DNA of 64,000 bases from VXYK01 sp965214565 (GCA_965214565.1 OZ243951.1:3166219-3230218), one strand, 5' to 3'; counted from the stretch's first letter, positions 17,201-27,036 are shown. Numbers and translations: made by a program. Notes: a model not told the origin generated them from the sequence alone.

Positions 17201-20200
17201 CGGCCGCGCAGTTCGCTGATCGCTTCGGCAGCCTCGGGATCGGGCTCCCGACGACCGTTCAATACGATGGCCCCCGCTCCCCGGTCCGCCAGCCAGTTGG
17301 CGACGGCGATCCCGATCCCTCCCAGTCCGCCGGTAACAAGATATGTCCGATCGGCGCGCAGCTGCCCGGTCTCAATGGGGGAATTGGCCAGAACGATCTT
17401 GCCTATGTGGCGTGCTGCCTGCATGTACTTCATGGCGTTGCCCGCCTCGGCCAGCGACCAGCGGGTGTGGACCAGCGGTGACAGTTCGCCCGCGCGCAAT
17501 TGTCTCATAAGGCGCCGCAGCGCGTCGCCGGGGGTTGCAGGGTCGCGCTCCTTGAGAACATCGAGTTCGAGGATCCAATAGGCCACGTCTTCGCGCACCT
17601 CCGACATCTCCTCTTTAGAGAGGATGTCGACTCTCGCCATTTCCACGAAGCGACCGCCCTCGGCCAGACAGGAGAGGCTGGCGTCGATGAAGCCCGGGCC
17701 GGTGAGACTATTGAGCACCACCTGGACCCCCTCACCGCCGGTGGCTTCGAGGATCTGTGCGCCGAAATCGGTTCGACGGCTGTCGTACACATGGGTGACG
17801 CCGAGCGACCGTAGATAGTCCTGCTTGGGTGCGCTGGTCGTGGCGAAGACCTCTGCGCCGACGGCTTGCGCCAACTGCACTGCGGCCATGCCCACTCCGC
17901 CTGTTCCCGCGTGGATCAGCACCCGCTCCCCCGCCTTGAGTTCGGCTAGGTCGAACGACAATGCCGCAGAGACGAAGGCAGTCGGGATGGTGGCCAGCGC
18001 CGCGGCTGCGATGCCATCGGGCGCGTGGGCAACCATCGCGGAACTGGTGACCACCTCTGAGCCGAACGTGCCGAATGCCAGCCCGACTACGCGGTCACCC
18101 AGCGAGAAGTCGGACACATCCTCGCCCGCCTCGACCACCCGACCGCAGAACTCTCCGCCGAGCAACCCCTCCTCGATTACACCCAGGGAGCGGAACATGT
18201 CCCAGAAATTGAGTCCGGCCGCCTCGACCGCCACCCGCACTTCCGATGGTGCGAGCTCAGTGAGCAGGCAGGGTCCCACGCCGAGTCCGTCGAGGGCTCC
18301 GCTCGGCTCGGGTTCCAAAAGCCAGGTCACCTCGCCCGCCGGGTCGGGCAGGCTGGGTCTGCCGGATCCGGTACCCTCACGCTCCAGTCGGGCCGCCTGC
18401 CGCAGACCCAGCCGATAGGCGATGTGGGTCTCGGCGTCGGGGTGGAGGAGTTCGTTGGCCAGATCGGGCAGCTGCGCCGACCTGGCCGGGTCCAGATCGA
18501 TCATCCGGACTCTCAACTGCGGCGCCTCTCGGGCCATGACCTTGCCGAAGCCCCAGAGCTGGGAGCCGGCGATTCCCTCGGCCGTCTCGTGCTCCAGCAC
18601 CTGCGATCCGCGGGTCATCAGCCATACGCCGAGGGTCGGGGCCATGTCCGCGTCGGTGATTCCCTGCAGCAGGGCCAACGCGCTGGTGGTTGAACGCTTC
18701 ACGTCCTGTGCGAACTGTTCGGTGCTGACATTCGCACCATGGCCGTCGAGCGCGACGAGGTGGACGACACCGCGGAGGGTCGCCTCGGGTGAGAGCCGCT
18801 CGAGCAATGCTTGCCACGCCTCACGACGACTCATGTCGAGCGTGGTCGTCGTGACTCCGGGGTCGTGCAGCAGAGGCGGTCCGTCGATCGATGCCGTGTC
18901 GGTGGATGCAGGGCCGCTGGATGCAGATTCAGCCGTCGGGGCGTCTCTGACGAGCACAACGGTCTGCTTGTGTGCTGCCAACTGGTGGCCCAGCGATTCG
19001 CCGGAACCTCCCGAATCAGCCGCCAGAATCCACACACCGGGCAGCTCCTCCACCTGGGGCGGACCCTGGGCGATGATCACACCGCGGTCAGGCTCACGGG
19101 CAGCATCGGAGCGGTCGACGCCCAAGACGTCGGACTCGACAAACCCCGCGTCGGCCAGTGCGGTCTGCCAGACCTCGGGACTGGCCAGGGCATGGTGCGG
19201 GCGGTAGTCGTCGGCAAACCGCCACCAGCCGGCCAGCTGTCCGAAGGTGAGATCTAGCCAACCCTGGCCGCGCAGGTTCTCCAGTGCCACCAGGTAGCCC
19301 GACGGTGCCAACAGCGCTCTGCAATGCTCGAGGGTCTCGTTCAAGTAGCGAGTGGCGTGCAGGACGTTGGACGCAATTACCAAGTCGTAACCGTGATGGT
19401 CGAATCCCTGTTCGACGGGATCGATCTCAATGTCGAGCACCCGATAGTCGATTGAGGCTTCCGTTCCACCGAAGCGCTCCTCGGCCTCGGCGAAGAAACC
19501 GGCGGAGATGTCGGTGTAGATGTAGTCGAAACGCTGCTCGGGAAGCTCCCCGAGCACCGACGCTGTCGCCGAGCCGGTTCCGGCCCCCACTTCCAGCACT
19601 CGCAGCCTGCGACCCTCCGGCAGATCGGCCAGCAGCACACGGACCGTGTCCTGAAGCATCCGGTTGGCGGCTCGGGCGACCGGCGCTTTCAGATACAGGT
19701 CGGCTGCGCTGGGTTCGCCGCTGCTGAAGAGCAGCGTCAGCGGATCGGCCTCGCCGACCAGCACATCCGGCAGCGCTGCGCCGCTGCGCCTGAACAGCCC
19801 GATCTCGGTTGCCCCGTGCGGGTACAGACCCTCCATCTGTTGGGCGAACTCGTCGGGGTCGCCCGGCAGTTGTTCGGGCGGAGGTTCGTCGGACCCCACC
19901 TTTACCAAGAATCCGTCGCCAGTTTCGCTCAGCATTCCGGCTCTGGTCAGCATCTCGAGCATCCGGCGGAACACGCGTTGATGCTCGGGCAGCACCCCGA
20001 GCAGATGCCGCAACTGCTCGGACTCCACCGATTCACCCGGGACCATTTCCCAACCCAGCCGCGCCATGGCGGCGCGCGCATAGGACCAGGCCAACCGTTC
20101 GAGGTCGGACAGCAGGGAGTCTCTGCTCTGTGAGCCCACGTCCTCGGCCGACAGGTACTGGGAGAACGGTTCGGAGACGGCGGCAGCGCTCTCGGGACTC

Positions 20201-23200
20201 GTCAGGAAGTCCGCAGGCAGAATCCCCGGCAGAAGCGGCCGATCCCGCCAGACAATCTCGTAGAGAAGGTCGTCGAGGCTCCCCGCAGCCGACAATAGCG
20301 CTGCTCTCGTCGCCCGCTTCACCGTGTACCCGTCGAGTCCTCCGATCACAGTGCCGCGCCCGTCGTAGAACAGTAGGTCTCCGGTGAGGATCTCTGGTGG
20401 TCCACTTGCTGGGAGCGTGGCGTCGGGATCGCCGCGCAGGAGTGCGTGGCAGATCAACTCTTGCGGCAGCGGACCGTTGAGCCATAGCCGTTCCCATCCG
20501 AACGGGAGATATGCCACTCCGTCCCCGGCTCCAAGGGCACCGGCTCCATTGGTACTGCGCGCCTGGGCCATCACCTGGAAGCACCCGTCGAGCAGCAGCG
20601 GGTGGATGTCTGCGTCAGGTCCGTCAATCGGTTCCGACAGCGACAGCTCAGCGACCGCCTCGCCGTTTGAGCCCCAGAGCGAATTCAGCGTGCGGAACGG
20701 AGCACCCAAGTCGATCCCCGCTCCTGAACGCGCCTGATAGAACTCCGAGATGTCTCGGGGTTCGAGGCCGGACTTCAGATCTTCGAGGTCGATACGCTCC
20801 GTGGTTTCAGGGTTTGATGTATTGACAGCCACTCGACCCTCAGCGTGCAGCGTCCATCCGTCTTCTCTGGGACCTCGGCTGTAAATCTCGAATCGCGCCG
20901 CTGAATTCGCGTCGGTGTCGTCGAACACGAGTTGCACCCGGCGAACCCCCGACTCTGCGCTCGAGTCGGCCTCGGGTTCCGCGAACGCCATCGGGCTGTG
21001 CAGTTGGAGGTCTTCGACTGCGACCCTCTCGGCCCCACGGTTCAACGATCGAGCCCCGGTTGATCCGGTGCCCGTTGATTCGGAGATCAGCGCGGCTGCG
21101 GCCATCGTCGCGTACAGCGCGCCGGGGGCGATCACCTGACCGTAGACACGATGGTCGTTGAGCCACGACGGATCGCTTGCCTCCATCTCCGTCTCGAAGT
21201 GGATCTCGCCGCGCGGGGACTCGTGGCGCATGCCGAGCAGCGGATGGTCCGCGCTCGAACGGCGGCGCCTGGGCGCTTCGACCCAGTGCCGTTGACGTTG
21301 GAATGGGTAACTCGGAACCGAGATCCGGCGTCGGGTCTCCGCCTCGAAGAGCGCTCCAAAATCGACATCGAGTCCTGCCTCATAGGCGCCTGCGACCGCG
21401 TCGAGGAATCCACTGCCGTCGGCCGGTGTAGGGGTTCGTTTCGATGGGCGTCTCATGCTCGAGATCACGGCGGGTTCGGTGTTGTCGGGACGGGGAGGCC
21501 AGGCCAGAACGGTCATGGGGCCGAGCACCGTGCCGGGGCCGATCTCGATGATCAGGTCAACGTCGTGGGAGGCCAGAGTCTCCACACAGCGGCGGTACTC
21601 CACCGGTTGACGCACCTGCTGGCGCCAGTAGGACCCGTCCATCGGCTGATCCTCTTCGAGCACCCGTCCGGTCATGCTGCTCACCAGCGGGAGCGACGGT
21701 GCCGCGACGCTGAGCTCCGACACGACGGCCTCGACGCCGTCGGTGATCGGGTCAAGCATGGCGCTGTGATATCCAGCGCTGCGCTCCAACCGACGAACTT
21801 GAACTCCTTCGGATTCGAAGCGCGCCAGCAGTGCGTCAACATCGCTGGAGGGTCCGCTCACCATCAGGTGGGCCCCGTTGTCCGCAGAGATCGCCAACCT
21901 GGAGTCGCCAGACGCATCGTGCTGTTGGCGCACGGCGGCTGCGACTTCTGGCACTGGAGCGAATACCGCGGCCATCGCGCCCGGCTCACGCAGGTTGGAC
22001 ATGAGCTCGCCACGGCCCATGGCTAGGCGCATGCCGTCGGCGAGGCTGAACACACCAGCGGCGTGTGCGGCTGCGATCTCCCCGAGGCTGTGCCCGACAA
22101 CCAGCTCGGGTTCGATGCCCAGACTCGACCACAGTGCTGTCAGCGCACATTCCAGCGCATAGATCGCCGGTTGCGTCCAGGCCGGGTCGTCGAGGTCTCC
22201 GGCCGCGTCGGGTCTTGCGAACATCACCGACAGCAGCGATGTCTGGCGTGCTTCGCGGATCAGTTCATCGCAGCGGTCCAACACGGCGCGCGCCATCGGC
22301 TCGCTCCGGTGGAGCTGCTCTCCCATGCCGACCCATTGGCTGCCCTGACCCGTGTAGACGAAGGCAACTTTCTGGGCACTGCCGGCGTCCGGCACCGCCT
22401 GATCCGAGTCGACCAGATCGTTGAGTCTCTGGCGCAGCGAGTCGGCGTCACCGAACACCGCTGTGGCACGATGCGAGAAATGGCTTCGGCCCACCGCGGC
22501 GGTCCAGGCCATGTCGGCGAGCAGCTCACTGTCTGGACCGGCACGGTCCGAACCAGCACGGTCGGAACCAGCACTACCTGAACCAGCCCTGTCTGAACCA
22601 GCACTACCTGAACCAGCCCTGTCTGAACCAGCACTATCTGAACCAGCAACGGCGTCGGTGTGCTCGTCGAGCCAGCTCAGATAGCTTCCGGCCAACTCCT
22701 TGCGCGCCTGGTCCGACTTCGCCGACAGTGCCAGCAGTCTCGCCGGACGGTCCGACACCGTCTCGTCTGCGCCGTGGAGCACCGCGGCCGGATCTGGTGA
22801 CGAGACCGCCACCAGACGCTCGGGGCCTGTCGGCCAGCGATGCTCACCCTGCTGAGCGGGATAATCCTGCAGGGTCCCATGACCCTCCACGATGACGTGG
22901 GCATTGGTCCCCGACCAACCGAACCCGCTCACACCGGCGAGCGGCATGGCCCCGGGACGGCGCGGCCAGGGAGTCCGCGCTGTGGGGACCTTCAACGGCA
23001 GCCGGTCCCAGTCGATCACCGGGTTCGGATTCTCGAAGTTCAAGTGTTTGGGAATCGTCTGCTGCTTCATCGACAGCATCACCTTGATCAGCCCGGCGAC
23101 TCCCGCGGCGGGTTCAAGATGGCCGACATTGGTCTTAACGGACCCCAACAGGAGCGGCTGATCATCTTCGCGTTCGCCACAGTAAGCACCCACTACCGCG

Positions 23201-24222
23201 GTCAATTCGATCGGGTCACCGACCGGCGTGCCCGTCCCGTGCGCCTCCACATAGTCCACCTGCGACGGCGATATCCCCGCCAGCTTCAGCGCATCGGAGA
23301 TCACCCGCTCCTGGGCCTCACCGTTCGGCACGGTCAACCCCGCGCTGGCGCCATCCTGGTTCAGGGCGGTTCCCCGTATCACTCCCCAGATGCGGTCACC
23401 GTCCGCTTCGGCGTCGGCCAATCGCTTCAATACCAGGATACCGCATCCCTCGCCCCGCACATAGCCGTTTGCGCCAGCGTCAAATGTCTTGCACCGCCCG
23501 TCGGGGGCCAACATCCCGGCGTTGCCCCGCAGTTCGAAGAGCCGGGCGGACAGGATTACGTGCACCCCTCCCGCGAGGGCCAGATCGGCCTCACCCCGCT
23601 GAAGACCCGAAACCGCCTGATGTACTGCTGCCAACGACGAGGAGCAGGCAGTGTCCACCGCCAACGCCGGTCCCTGCAGCCCCAGAGCGAAGGCCACCCG
23701 ACCTATTGCGGTGTTGAACGATGTCCCGCTAACCGAGTACAGGCTGACCGCGGCCTCCGCCGTTGCGCTGTCATTGAGGATCAGCCCGCGGTAGTCGTTG
23801 TTGCTGATGCCTGCATACACCCCTGTGCGGCTGCCTTTGAGCTTATCGGCGTCGATTCCTGCGTCTTCGAGTGCCTGCCAACTGGTCTCGAGCATCAACC
23901 TCTGCTGAGGATCTAGAAACTGGGCCTCAATTGGCGAAATCCGAAAGAACGTGGCGTCGAACTGATCGATTCCGTCGATGAAACCAGCGAAGCGGCAGGA
24001 GGTGTTCTGCGTTTCTGGGTCGGGGAACAACTCGCCGATCCGTCCCTGACCAGAGCCCGGGACTCCCTCGCTGATGGCGTTCTCCCCCGCGTCGAGGAGT
24101 CTCCAGAACTCCGAGAGGCCACCGGCGCCGGGAAACCGGCAGGCCATGCCTACAACCGCTATCGCCTCTGCTGAGCGCACCCTCTCACCGTCCCTGAGCG
24201 CGAGGTTCCGCTCTTCGGTCAT
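14263..24222 (-). CDS. modular type I polyketide synthase, KS-AT-DH-MT-ER-KR-ACP-KS
   Basis: 3319 residues, cytoplasmic. KS1 (about 20-450): DTACSSSL, EAHGTGTPVGD, NVGHLE, Cys193. AT (about 620-920): GHSLGE with Ser near 712; specificity motif reads AGYH, not clearly HAFH or YASH. DH (about 985-1260): His in HRVYGQVIAPG and Asp in LLLDGCFQ. C-methyltransferase (about 1480-1720): VLEVGAGTGSATASVLG. ER (about 1975-2285): HAGTGGVGMAAVQLA. KR (about 2290-2480): VTGGLGGIG, but the catalytic Tyr position holds His2439 (GQSNHAAANAF). ACP Ser near 2602 (LGMDSL). KS2 (about 2670-3090): DLACASSL, EAHGAGT and NIGHLE keep the Cys-His-His triad. After KS2 the AT is missing: the KS-AT linker runs straight into a post-AT linker ending YPFQRRRFWV. 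No thioesterase. A fully reducing, methylating module is predicted. Confidence 0.93.
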   Translation of the reverse strand: MTEERNLALRDGERVRSAEAIAVVGMACRFPGAGGLSEFWRLLDAGENAISEGVPGSGQGRIGELFPDPETQNTSCRFAGFIDGIDQFDATFFRISPIEAQFLDPQQRLMLETSWQALEDAGIDADKLKGSRTGVYAGISNNDYRGLILNDSATAEAAVSLYSVSGTSFNTAIGRVAFALGLQGPALAVDTACSSSLAAVHQAVSGLQRGEADLALAGGVHVILSARLFELRGNAGMLAPDGRCKTFDAGANGYVRGEGCGILVLKRLADAEADGDRIWGVIRGTALNQDGASAGLTVPNGEAQERVISDALKLAGISPSQVDYVEAHGTGTPVGDPIELTAVVGAYCGEREDDQPLLLGSVKTNVGHLEPAAGVAGLIKVMLSMKQQTIPKHLNFENPNPVIDWDRLPLKVPTARTPWPRRPGAMPLAGVSGFGWSGTNAHVIVEGHGTLQDYPAQQGEHRWPTGPERLVAVSSPDPAAVLHGADETVSDRPARLLALSAKSDQARKELAGSYLSWLDEHTDAVAGSDSAGSDRAGSGSAGSDRAGSGSAGSDRAGSDRAGPDSELLADMAWTAAVGRSHFSHRATAVFGDADSLRQRLNDLVDSDQAVPDAGSAQKVAFVYTGQGSQWVGMGEQLHRSEPMARAVLDRCDELIREARQTSLLSVMFARPDAAGDLDDPAWTQPAIYALECALTALWSSLGIEPELVVGHSLGEIAAAHAAGVFSLADGMRLAMGRGELMSNLREPGAMAAVFAPVPEVAAAVRQQHDASGDSRLAISADNGAHLMVSGPSSDVDALLARFESEGVQVRRLERSAGYHSAMLDPITDGVEAVVSELSVAAPSLPLVSSMTGRVLEEDQPMDGSYWRQQVRQPVEYRRCVETLASHDVDLIIEIGPGTVLGPMTVLAWPPRPDNTEPAVISSMRRPSKRTPTPADGSGFLDAVAGAYEAGLDVDFGALFEAETRRRISVPSYPFQRQRHWVEAPRRRRSSADHPLLGMRHESPRGEIHFETEMEASDPSWLNDHRVYGQVIAPGALYATMAAAALISESTGTGSTGARSLNRGAERVAVEDLQLHSPMAFAEPEADSSAESGVRRVQLVFDDTDANSAARFEIYSRGPREDGWTLHAEGRVAVNTSNPETTERIDLEDLKSGLEPRDISEFYQARSGAGIDLGAPFRTLNSLWGSNGEAVAELSLSEPIDGPDADIHPLLLDGCFQVMAQARSTNGAGALGAGDGVAYLPFGWERLWLNGPLPQELICHALLRGDPDATLPASGPPEILTGDLLFYDGRGTVIGGLDGYTVKRATRAALLSAAGSLDDLLYEIVWRDRPLLPGILPADFLTSPESAAAVSEPFSQYLSAEDVGSQSRDSLLSDLERLAWSYARAAMARLGWEMVPGESVESEQLRHLLGVLPEHQRVFRRMLEMLTRAGMLSETGDGFLVKVGSDEPPPEQLPGDPDEFAQQMEGLYPHGATEIGLFRRSGAALPDVLVGEADPLTLLFSSGEPSAADLYLKAPVARAANRMLQDTVRVLLADLPEGRRLRVLEVGAGTGSATASVLGELPEQRFDYIYTDISAGFFAEAEERFGGTEASIDYRVLDIEIDPVEQGFDHHGYDLVIASNVLHATRYLNETLEHCRALLAPSGYLVALENLRGQGWLDLTFGQLAGWWRFADDYRPHHALASPEVWQTALADAGFVESDVLGVDRSDAAREPDRGVIIAQGPPQVEELPGVWILAADSGGSGESLGHQLAAHKQTVVLVRDAPTAESASSGPASTDTASIDGPPLLHDPGVTTTTLDMSRREAWQALLERLSPEATLRGVVHLVALDGHGANVSTEQFAQDVKRSTTSALALLQGITDADMAPTLGVWLMTRGSQVLEHETAEGIAGSQLWGFGKVMAREAPQLRVRMIDLDPARSAQLPDLANELLHPDAETHIAYRLGLRQAARLEREGTGSGRPSLPDPAGEVTWLLEPEPSGALDGLGVGPCLLTELAPSEVRVAVEAAGLNFWDMFRSLGVIEEGLLGGEFCGRVVEAGEDVSDFSLGDRVVGLAFGTFGSEVVTSSAMVAHAPDGIAAAALATIPTAFVSAALSFDLAELKAGERVLIHAGTGGVGMAAVQLAQAVGAEVFATTSAPKQDYLRSLGVTHVYDSRRTDFGAQILEATGGEGVQVVLNSLTGPGFIDASLSCLAEGGRFVEMARVDILSKEEMSEVREDVAYWILELDVLKERDPATPGDALRRLMRQLRAGELSPLVHTRWSLAEAGNAMKYMQAARHIGKIVLANSPIETGQLRADRTYLVTGGLGGIGIAVANWLADRGAGAIVLNGRREPDPEAAEAISELRGRGVAVTVELADVVDSASVDAMLGRIDESLPPLAGVVHSVGVLSDGALGNQSWDKFREVLWPKMLGAWHLHRATENRDLDLFVLFSSVAGVMGNPGQSNHAAANAFLDQLAGHRRALGLAGQSIAWGAWSGLGEAEEQRERIERQLEAAGTGWITPEQGIRALDHLVRQDVTMGMVAAVDWNVVSQGPEAASPLLGDLLAATVSDSTGESDSATNILTDLQDAAANEREQILAGFLQQELRAVMRLPELPSPTAEFADLGMDSLMVVELRNRLNRAFEGECTVPNTAVFNYPNVTGLARFLAGEFGQIGEAEALVEPETQPEISRLLSTPDARSGIAIVGMACRFPKAEDLSAYWRLLADGENTVTDGRQDGGSWDGVPGDPDSPDAAHRRGSFLDGIDLFEPAFFRISPSEALTVDPMQRLLLETSWRAIEDAAIDPDRLRGSRSGVYVGVGASEYRSLIDKSGLSGVHLNTAGSVTVGRVAFTLGFEGPAVPLDLACASSLVAVHQASESLRRGEIDLAVVGGVNVVLSSGITGALEESGMLSSTGQCRSFDAAADGYVRGEGCGVVVLKRLDDAESDGDRIWGVVRGSAVNQSGTGLALTVPSARAQERVMTEALARSGADPQDIDYVEAHGAGTIVGDAVEAGAVAAVYGRGRPEERPLWMGSVKTNIGHLETASAIASLIKVVLGMRQGVVPKQLHFDEPSPEINWDRIPVRVASETMDWPGSAERLPMAAVNSFGISGANAHVVLQGYSVVERHSVVEGHSVVDGYGVTADDPSGSDRSWRPVGSPQVVASDYPQADSTQSDSTHSDSTQSDRAADRSTVRLLPLSAKTPDALRELADRYLRWLDDRASELSEAGAATNSLLSETGALTDSLLSDMAWTASTGRRHFPERAALLFVDVDSLRRQLRALVEDEEPEDLLPEPATASAQARDDLIRSAAADYLARRAVHFESLFQTEQRRRISLPDYPFQRRRFWV
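14570..14960 (-). repeat. cluster of short tandem repeats in the PKS C-terminal linker
   Basis: Three independent in-frame arrays lie within 400 bp. One of about 45 bp units encodes LLSETGALTDSLLS-like repeats (14570-14650). One of 15-bp units encodes QSDST-type repeats (14750-14815). One of about 21-bp units encodes HSVVEGHSVV-type repeats (14895-14960). All fall in the inter-domain linker after KS2, none in a folded domain. Confidence 0.7.
22535..22655 (-). repeat. 15/30-bp tandem repeat in the KS-AT linker
   Basis: An array of 15-bp units, with higher-order 30-bp periodicity (the pairs CACTACCTGAACCAG and CCCTGTCTGAACCAG), encodes SDRAGSGSAG repeats between KS1 and AT of the PKS. The copies are nearly identical, so the array looks recent and length-variable. 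Confidence 0.8.
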
Positions 24223-24234
24223 ATGGTCTCCTGA

Positions 24235-25704
24235 CTACTCTTCAGATTCTGCGGCTGAGTTGCCTCCCGGCGGCTCGAAGTCCCGAGCCAACTCGATCAG
24301 CAGTCGCACTCCGAATCCGGTGCCTCCCTTGGTGATCTCTGCATCGTCTGAGTCGCTCCATGACGGTCCGGCGATGTCGAGGTGGGCCCACGGAATCCCC
24401 TCGGCAACGAACTCCTTGAGGATTAGCCCGGCCGTCAGCGCACCCCCCTGGGGCTTGCCGATGTTCTTCATGTCTGCGACCGACGACTCGACCTGTTTGG
24501 TGTAGTCGCTGGGCAGCGGCAGATGCCATACCCGTTCGCCCGAGACCGCGGAGGCGTTCTTGACGGCATCTATCCACTCGTCGTTGTTGCCCATGAGTCC
24601 GGCGATCTTCGGGCCGAGCGCGACCACGCAGGCGCCGGTGAGCGTCGCCAAGTCGACGATTGCGTCGGGCTCCGCTTCGCTGGCCAGCGAGAGGGCATCG
24701 GCGAGGATCAATCGACCCTCTGCGTCCGTGTTGAGCACTTCGATGGTCTTGCCGTTGCGGATCTTCAGCACGTCGCCCGGGCGTGTGGCATCGCCTCCGA
24801 GCATGTTGTCGGTCATCGGAACGAAGGCTCGGACCTGTACCGAGGGCGCGATCTCTGCCATCGCCGACATCGCGCCGATCACTGCTGCACCGCCGCCCAT
24901 GTCGTACTTCATGGTCATCATGCCCTGCCCGGTCTTGATCGACAGACCACCTGCGTCGAACACGATTCCCTTGCCGACCAGCGCCAGAGTGCCGCGGCTG
25001 GGTCCGGGCGGGTCGTAGGTCAACTCAACCAGCCGGGGTGGGAGGGTTGATCCGCGGTTGACACCGAGGATGCCGCCGAGCCCACCCTCGGCTATTTCGG
25101 CCTCGTCCCAGACCTTGACTGTCAATCCGCGGTCACGTCCCATTGCGGCGGCGCGGTCCGCGAACTCCGGTGCGGTCAGTATTCCTCCCGGCTCGTTGAC
25201 GAGGTCCCGGGCCAGCATCTGCGCATCGGCCACAGCCCTGCCCAGATCGAGCGCTCCCTGGTTTGTCGCACCCGCTCCGCCGGCGACGTCGACTCGGTTC
25301 AACTTCACCGGTTCGCCTTCGGACTTGTACGTCAAGAACTTGTAACTGCCGAGCGAGATCCCCTCGACCAGCGCTCGGCGGCAGACAGCGCCGTCGAGGT
25401 CAACGTCCGGCAGAGCGGCTCCGACCCAGGTGTGGTTGCCCATTCTCCTCCCGATCGCGGCTCCGGCACGGCGGAGGCAGTCGGCGTCCACCCCGGCACG
25501 GGGGCCGACCCCCACGAGCGCACCGACCCGGCCATCGACAGGCCATGTGTAGGTCTGGCCGACCTGGCCGCTGAAGTCGGCGTTGTCGAGGTCTCTGCTG
25601 TCGACCTGCTCGAGGCCGTCGGCAACGGCTTCTGAGGTGACGATCCATACGTGCGCCCTTGCCCTCTGAGGCAGGACGCGGACTGCGCGGTAGCTGATTG
25701 GCAT
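24235..25704 (-). CDS. pepA: leucyl aminopeptidase, M17 family
   Basis: Cytosolic two-metal exopeptidase. The start at 25704 (MPISYRAVRVLPQRAR) is preferred; an in-frame ATG at 25743 would add 13 poorly conserved residues. The N-terminal macro-like domain spans about 1-160. The catalytic domain shows LVGKGIVFDAGGLSIK, MKYDMGGGAAVIGAM and the family signature NTDAEGRLILADAL, together supplying the Lys, Asp and Glu metal ligands and the Arg. About 489 residues, normal size. It lies immediately upstream of the PKS on the same strand with a 12-bp gap. Transcription may be shared but a functional link to the polyketide is not evident. Confidence 0.92.
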   Translation of the reverse strand: MPISYRAVRVLPQRARAHVWIVTSEAVADGLEQVDSRDLDNADFSGQVGQTYTWPVDGRVGALVGVGPRAGVDADCLRRAGAAIGRRMGNHTWVGAALPDVDLDGAVCRRALVEGISLGSYKFLTYKSEGEPVKLNRVDVAGGAGATNQGALDLGRAVADAQMLARDLVNEPGGILTAPEFADRAAAMGRDRGLTVKVWDEAEIAEGGLGGILGVNRGSTLPPRLVELTYDPPGPSRGTLALVGKGIVFDAGGLSIKTGQGMMTMKYDMGGGAAVIGAMSAMAEIAPSVQVRAFVPMTDNMLGGDATRPGDVLKIRNGKTIEVLNTDAEGRLILADALSLASEAEPDAIVDLATLTGACVVALGPKIAGLMGNNDEWIDAVKNASAVSGERVWHLPLPSDYTKQVESSVADMKNIGKPQGGALTAGLILKEFVAEGIPWAHLDIAGPSWSDSDDAEITKGGTGFGVRLLIELARDFEPPGGNSAAESEE

Positions 25705-25752
25705 GCGAGCAGAATAGGCCGATCGCGCGCCGTTCTGGGCCACTCGCCCCTT

Positions 25753-26958
25753 TCAGTCCCGCCTCATACGTCCCTGAGGCAGCACCTCGATGTCGAACTC
25801 GGGCACTTCGTCGGCGAACATCGGGAACTTGGGTACAGCCTGTTGACGGAACCTTGTTGAACGGTGCACCGGATCGCGGTCGTATTCGGGAATCACCTTG
25901 GATCCGAACAGTTCGATGCACTCGAGGGCCTGCTCATGGTTCATTCCGTCCTTGGGGAATGAGAACGCCACCTGGTCGGCACCGACGCGCTGATATTCCT
26001 CCAGCTGTTCGCAGACGTCCTCGGGCGTCCCGCAGAGCATGCCTCCGTGCTTGATCACCGCGTCGAGGACTTCTTCGTTTGGCACACCCATGTCGGGGGG
26101 AGACGGCCAGGTTGTGCCGTTGCCCATCTTCGGGAAGGTGTCGTGGTAAAGGTGCAGCAGGGTGAGGAGGTAGCCGTTGCCCCGGGCGGTGGCTATTCGA
26201 CGGGCCTCTTCGCGGTCGTTGAGGCAGACCACCTCGTTGGTGAGCATCAGGTTGTTGTTTTGGAACTGGCCGATGACCTCTTTGGGCTCGGCCGCAGCGT
26301 CCTTGTAGGTGTCGACGAGCGGACCCATTTCGTGGATCGGCTTGAAGTTGAACGCCACCGCGCCGATTCCCATCTCGCCGGCTGTGACGAAAGAACTGGG
26401 ATTCCCGCAGGCCAGCCAGATCGGCGGATGACCCTGCAGGTACGGCTTGGGCAGGACGTTGTGGGGTGTGGGCACGTTGAAGAACTCGCCTTCGAAGACG
26501 TAGTCCTTCTGCTCCCACATCCTTGGAATCTCCCTCACGACCTCGTGCCACATCGCCTTGGTCTCGCTGGTCAAGGTGCCGTTGAAGCTGGCGACCTCGT
26601 GGCTGCCGGCGCCTCGGCCTGTCCCGAACTCGAAGCGGCCCTCGGTCACATGGTCGAGCATCGCGGCCCTCTCCGCGATCCGAACCGGATGCTCCTTGGT
26701 GGTGGGAAGGCTGGTGATGCCGCTGGCGAGATGAATCCGCTCGGTTTGGGCCGCGATGGCTCCCATCACGACCTCGGGTGCGGACATGTGACTGTATTCG
26801 GTCAGGCAGTGGTGCTCGCCGAACCAGGCGTACTTGAAGTTGTGCCTGTCGGCGAGGACCCCGTACTCGATCTGCTCCATGAGCATTCGATGCTCGAGTT
26901 CGGGGTCATGCGCCGCCGGTCCCGGTATGTAACCGTTGAGAAACAGCGCGAATTCCAT
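25753..26958 (-). CDS. luciferase-like (LLM class) flavin-dependent oxidoreductase
   Basis: About 401 residues with the TIM-barrel luciferase fold. The start at 26958 gives MEFALFLNGYIPG, a beta-1 strand typical of the class; the 13 residues upstream look non-coding. Motifs seen: YAWFGEHHCLTEYSHMSAPEV, THLASGITSLPTTKEHPVR-like region (IHLASGITSLPTTKEHPVRI) and EGRFEFGTGRGAGSHEVASF. These are usual in bacterial-luciferase-like monooxygenases using FMN or F420. Substrate unknown. Same strand as pepA and 48 bp upstream of it. Confidence 0.85.
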   Translation of the reverse strand: MEFALFLNGYIPGPAAHDPELEHRMLMEQIEYGVLADRHNFKYAWFGEHHCLTEYSHMSAPEVVMGAIAAQTERIHLASGITSLPTTKEHPVRIAERAAMLDHVTEGRFEFGTGRGAGSHEVASFNGTLTSETKAMWHEVVREIPRMWEQKDYVFEGEFFNVPTPHNVLPKPYLQGHPPIWLACGNPSSFVTAGEMGIGAVAFNFKPIHEMGPLVDTYKDAAAEPKEVIGQFQNNNLMLTNEVVCLNDREEARRIATARGNGYLLTLLHLYHDTFPKMGNGTTWPSPPDMGVPNEEVLDAVIKHGGMLCGTPEDVCEQLEEYQRVGADQVAFSFPKDGMNHEQALECIELFGSKVIPEYDRDPVHRSTRFRQQAVPKFPMFADEVPEFDIEVLPQGRMRRD

Positions 26959-27036
26959 GGGCGCCGACTCTAGGCCGCGTTCTCGTGCCATACGCAACCG
27001 CCGACGATCCCGCCGCGCCGAAGCCCCGGACCGCGC

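Noticed and set aside
22535..22655. CRISPR-like or IS-end repeats
   Set aside because: Contiguous coding units inside the PKS linker, without spacers or inverted ends.
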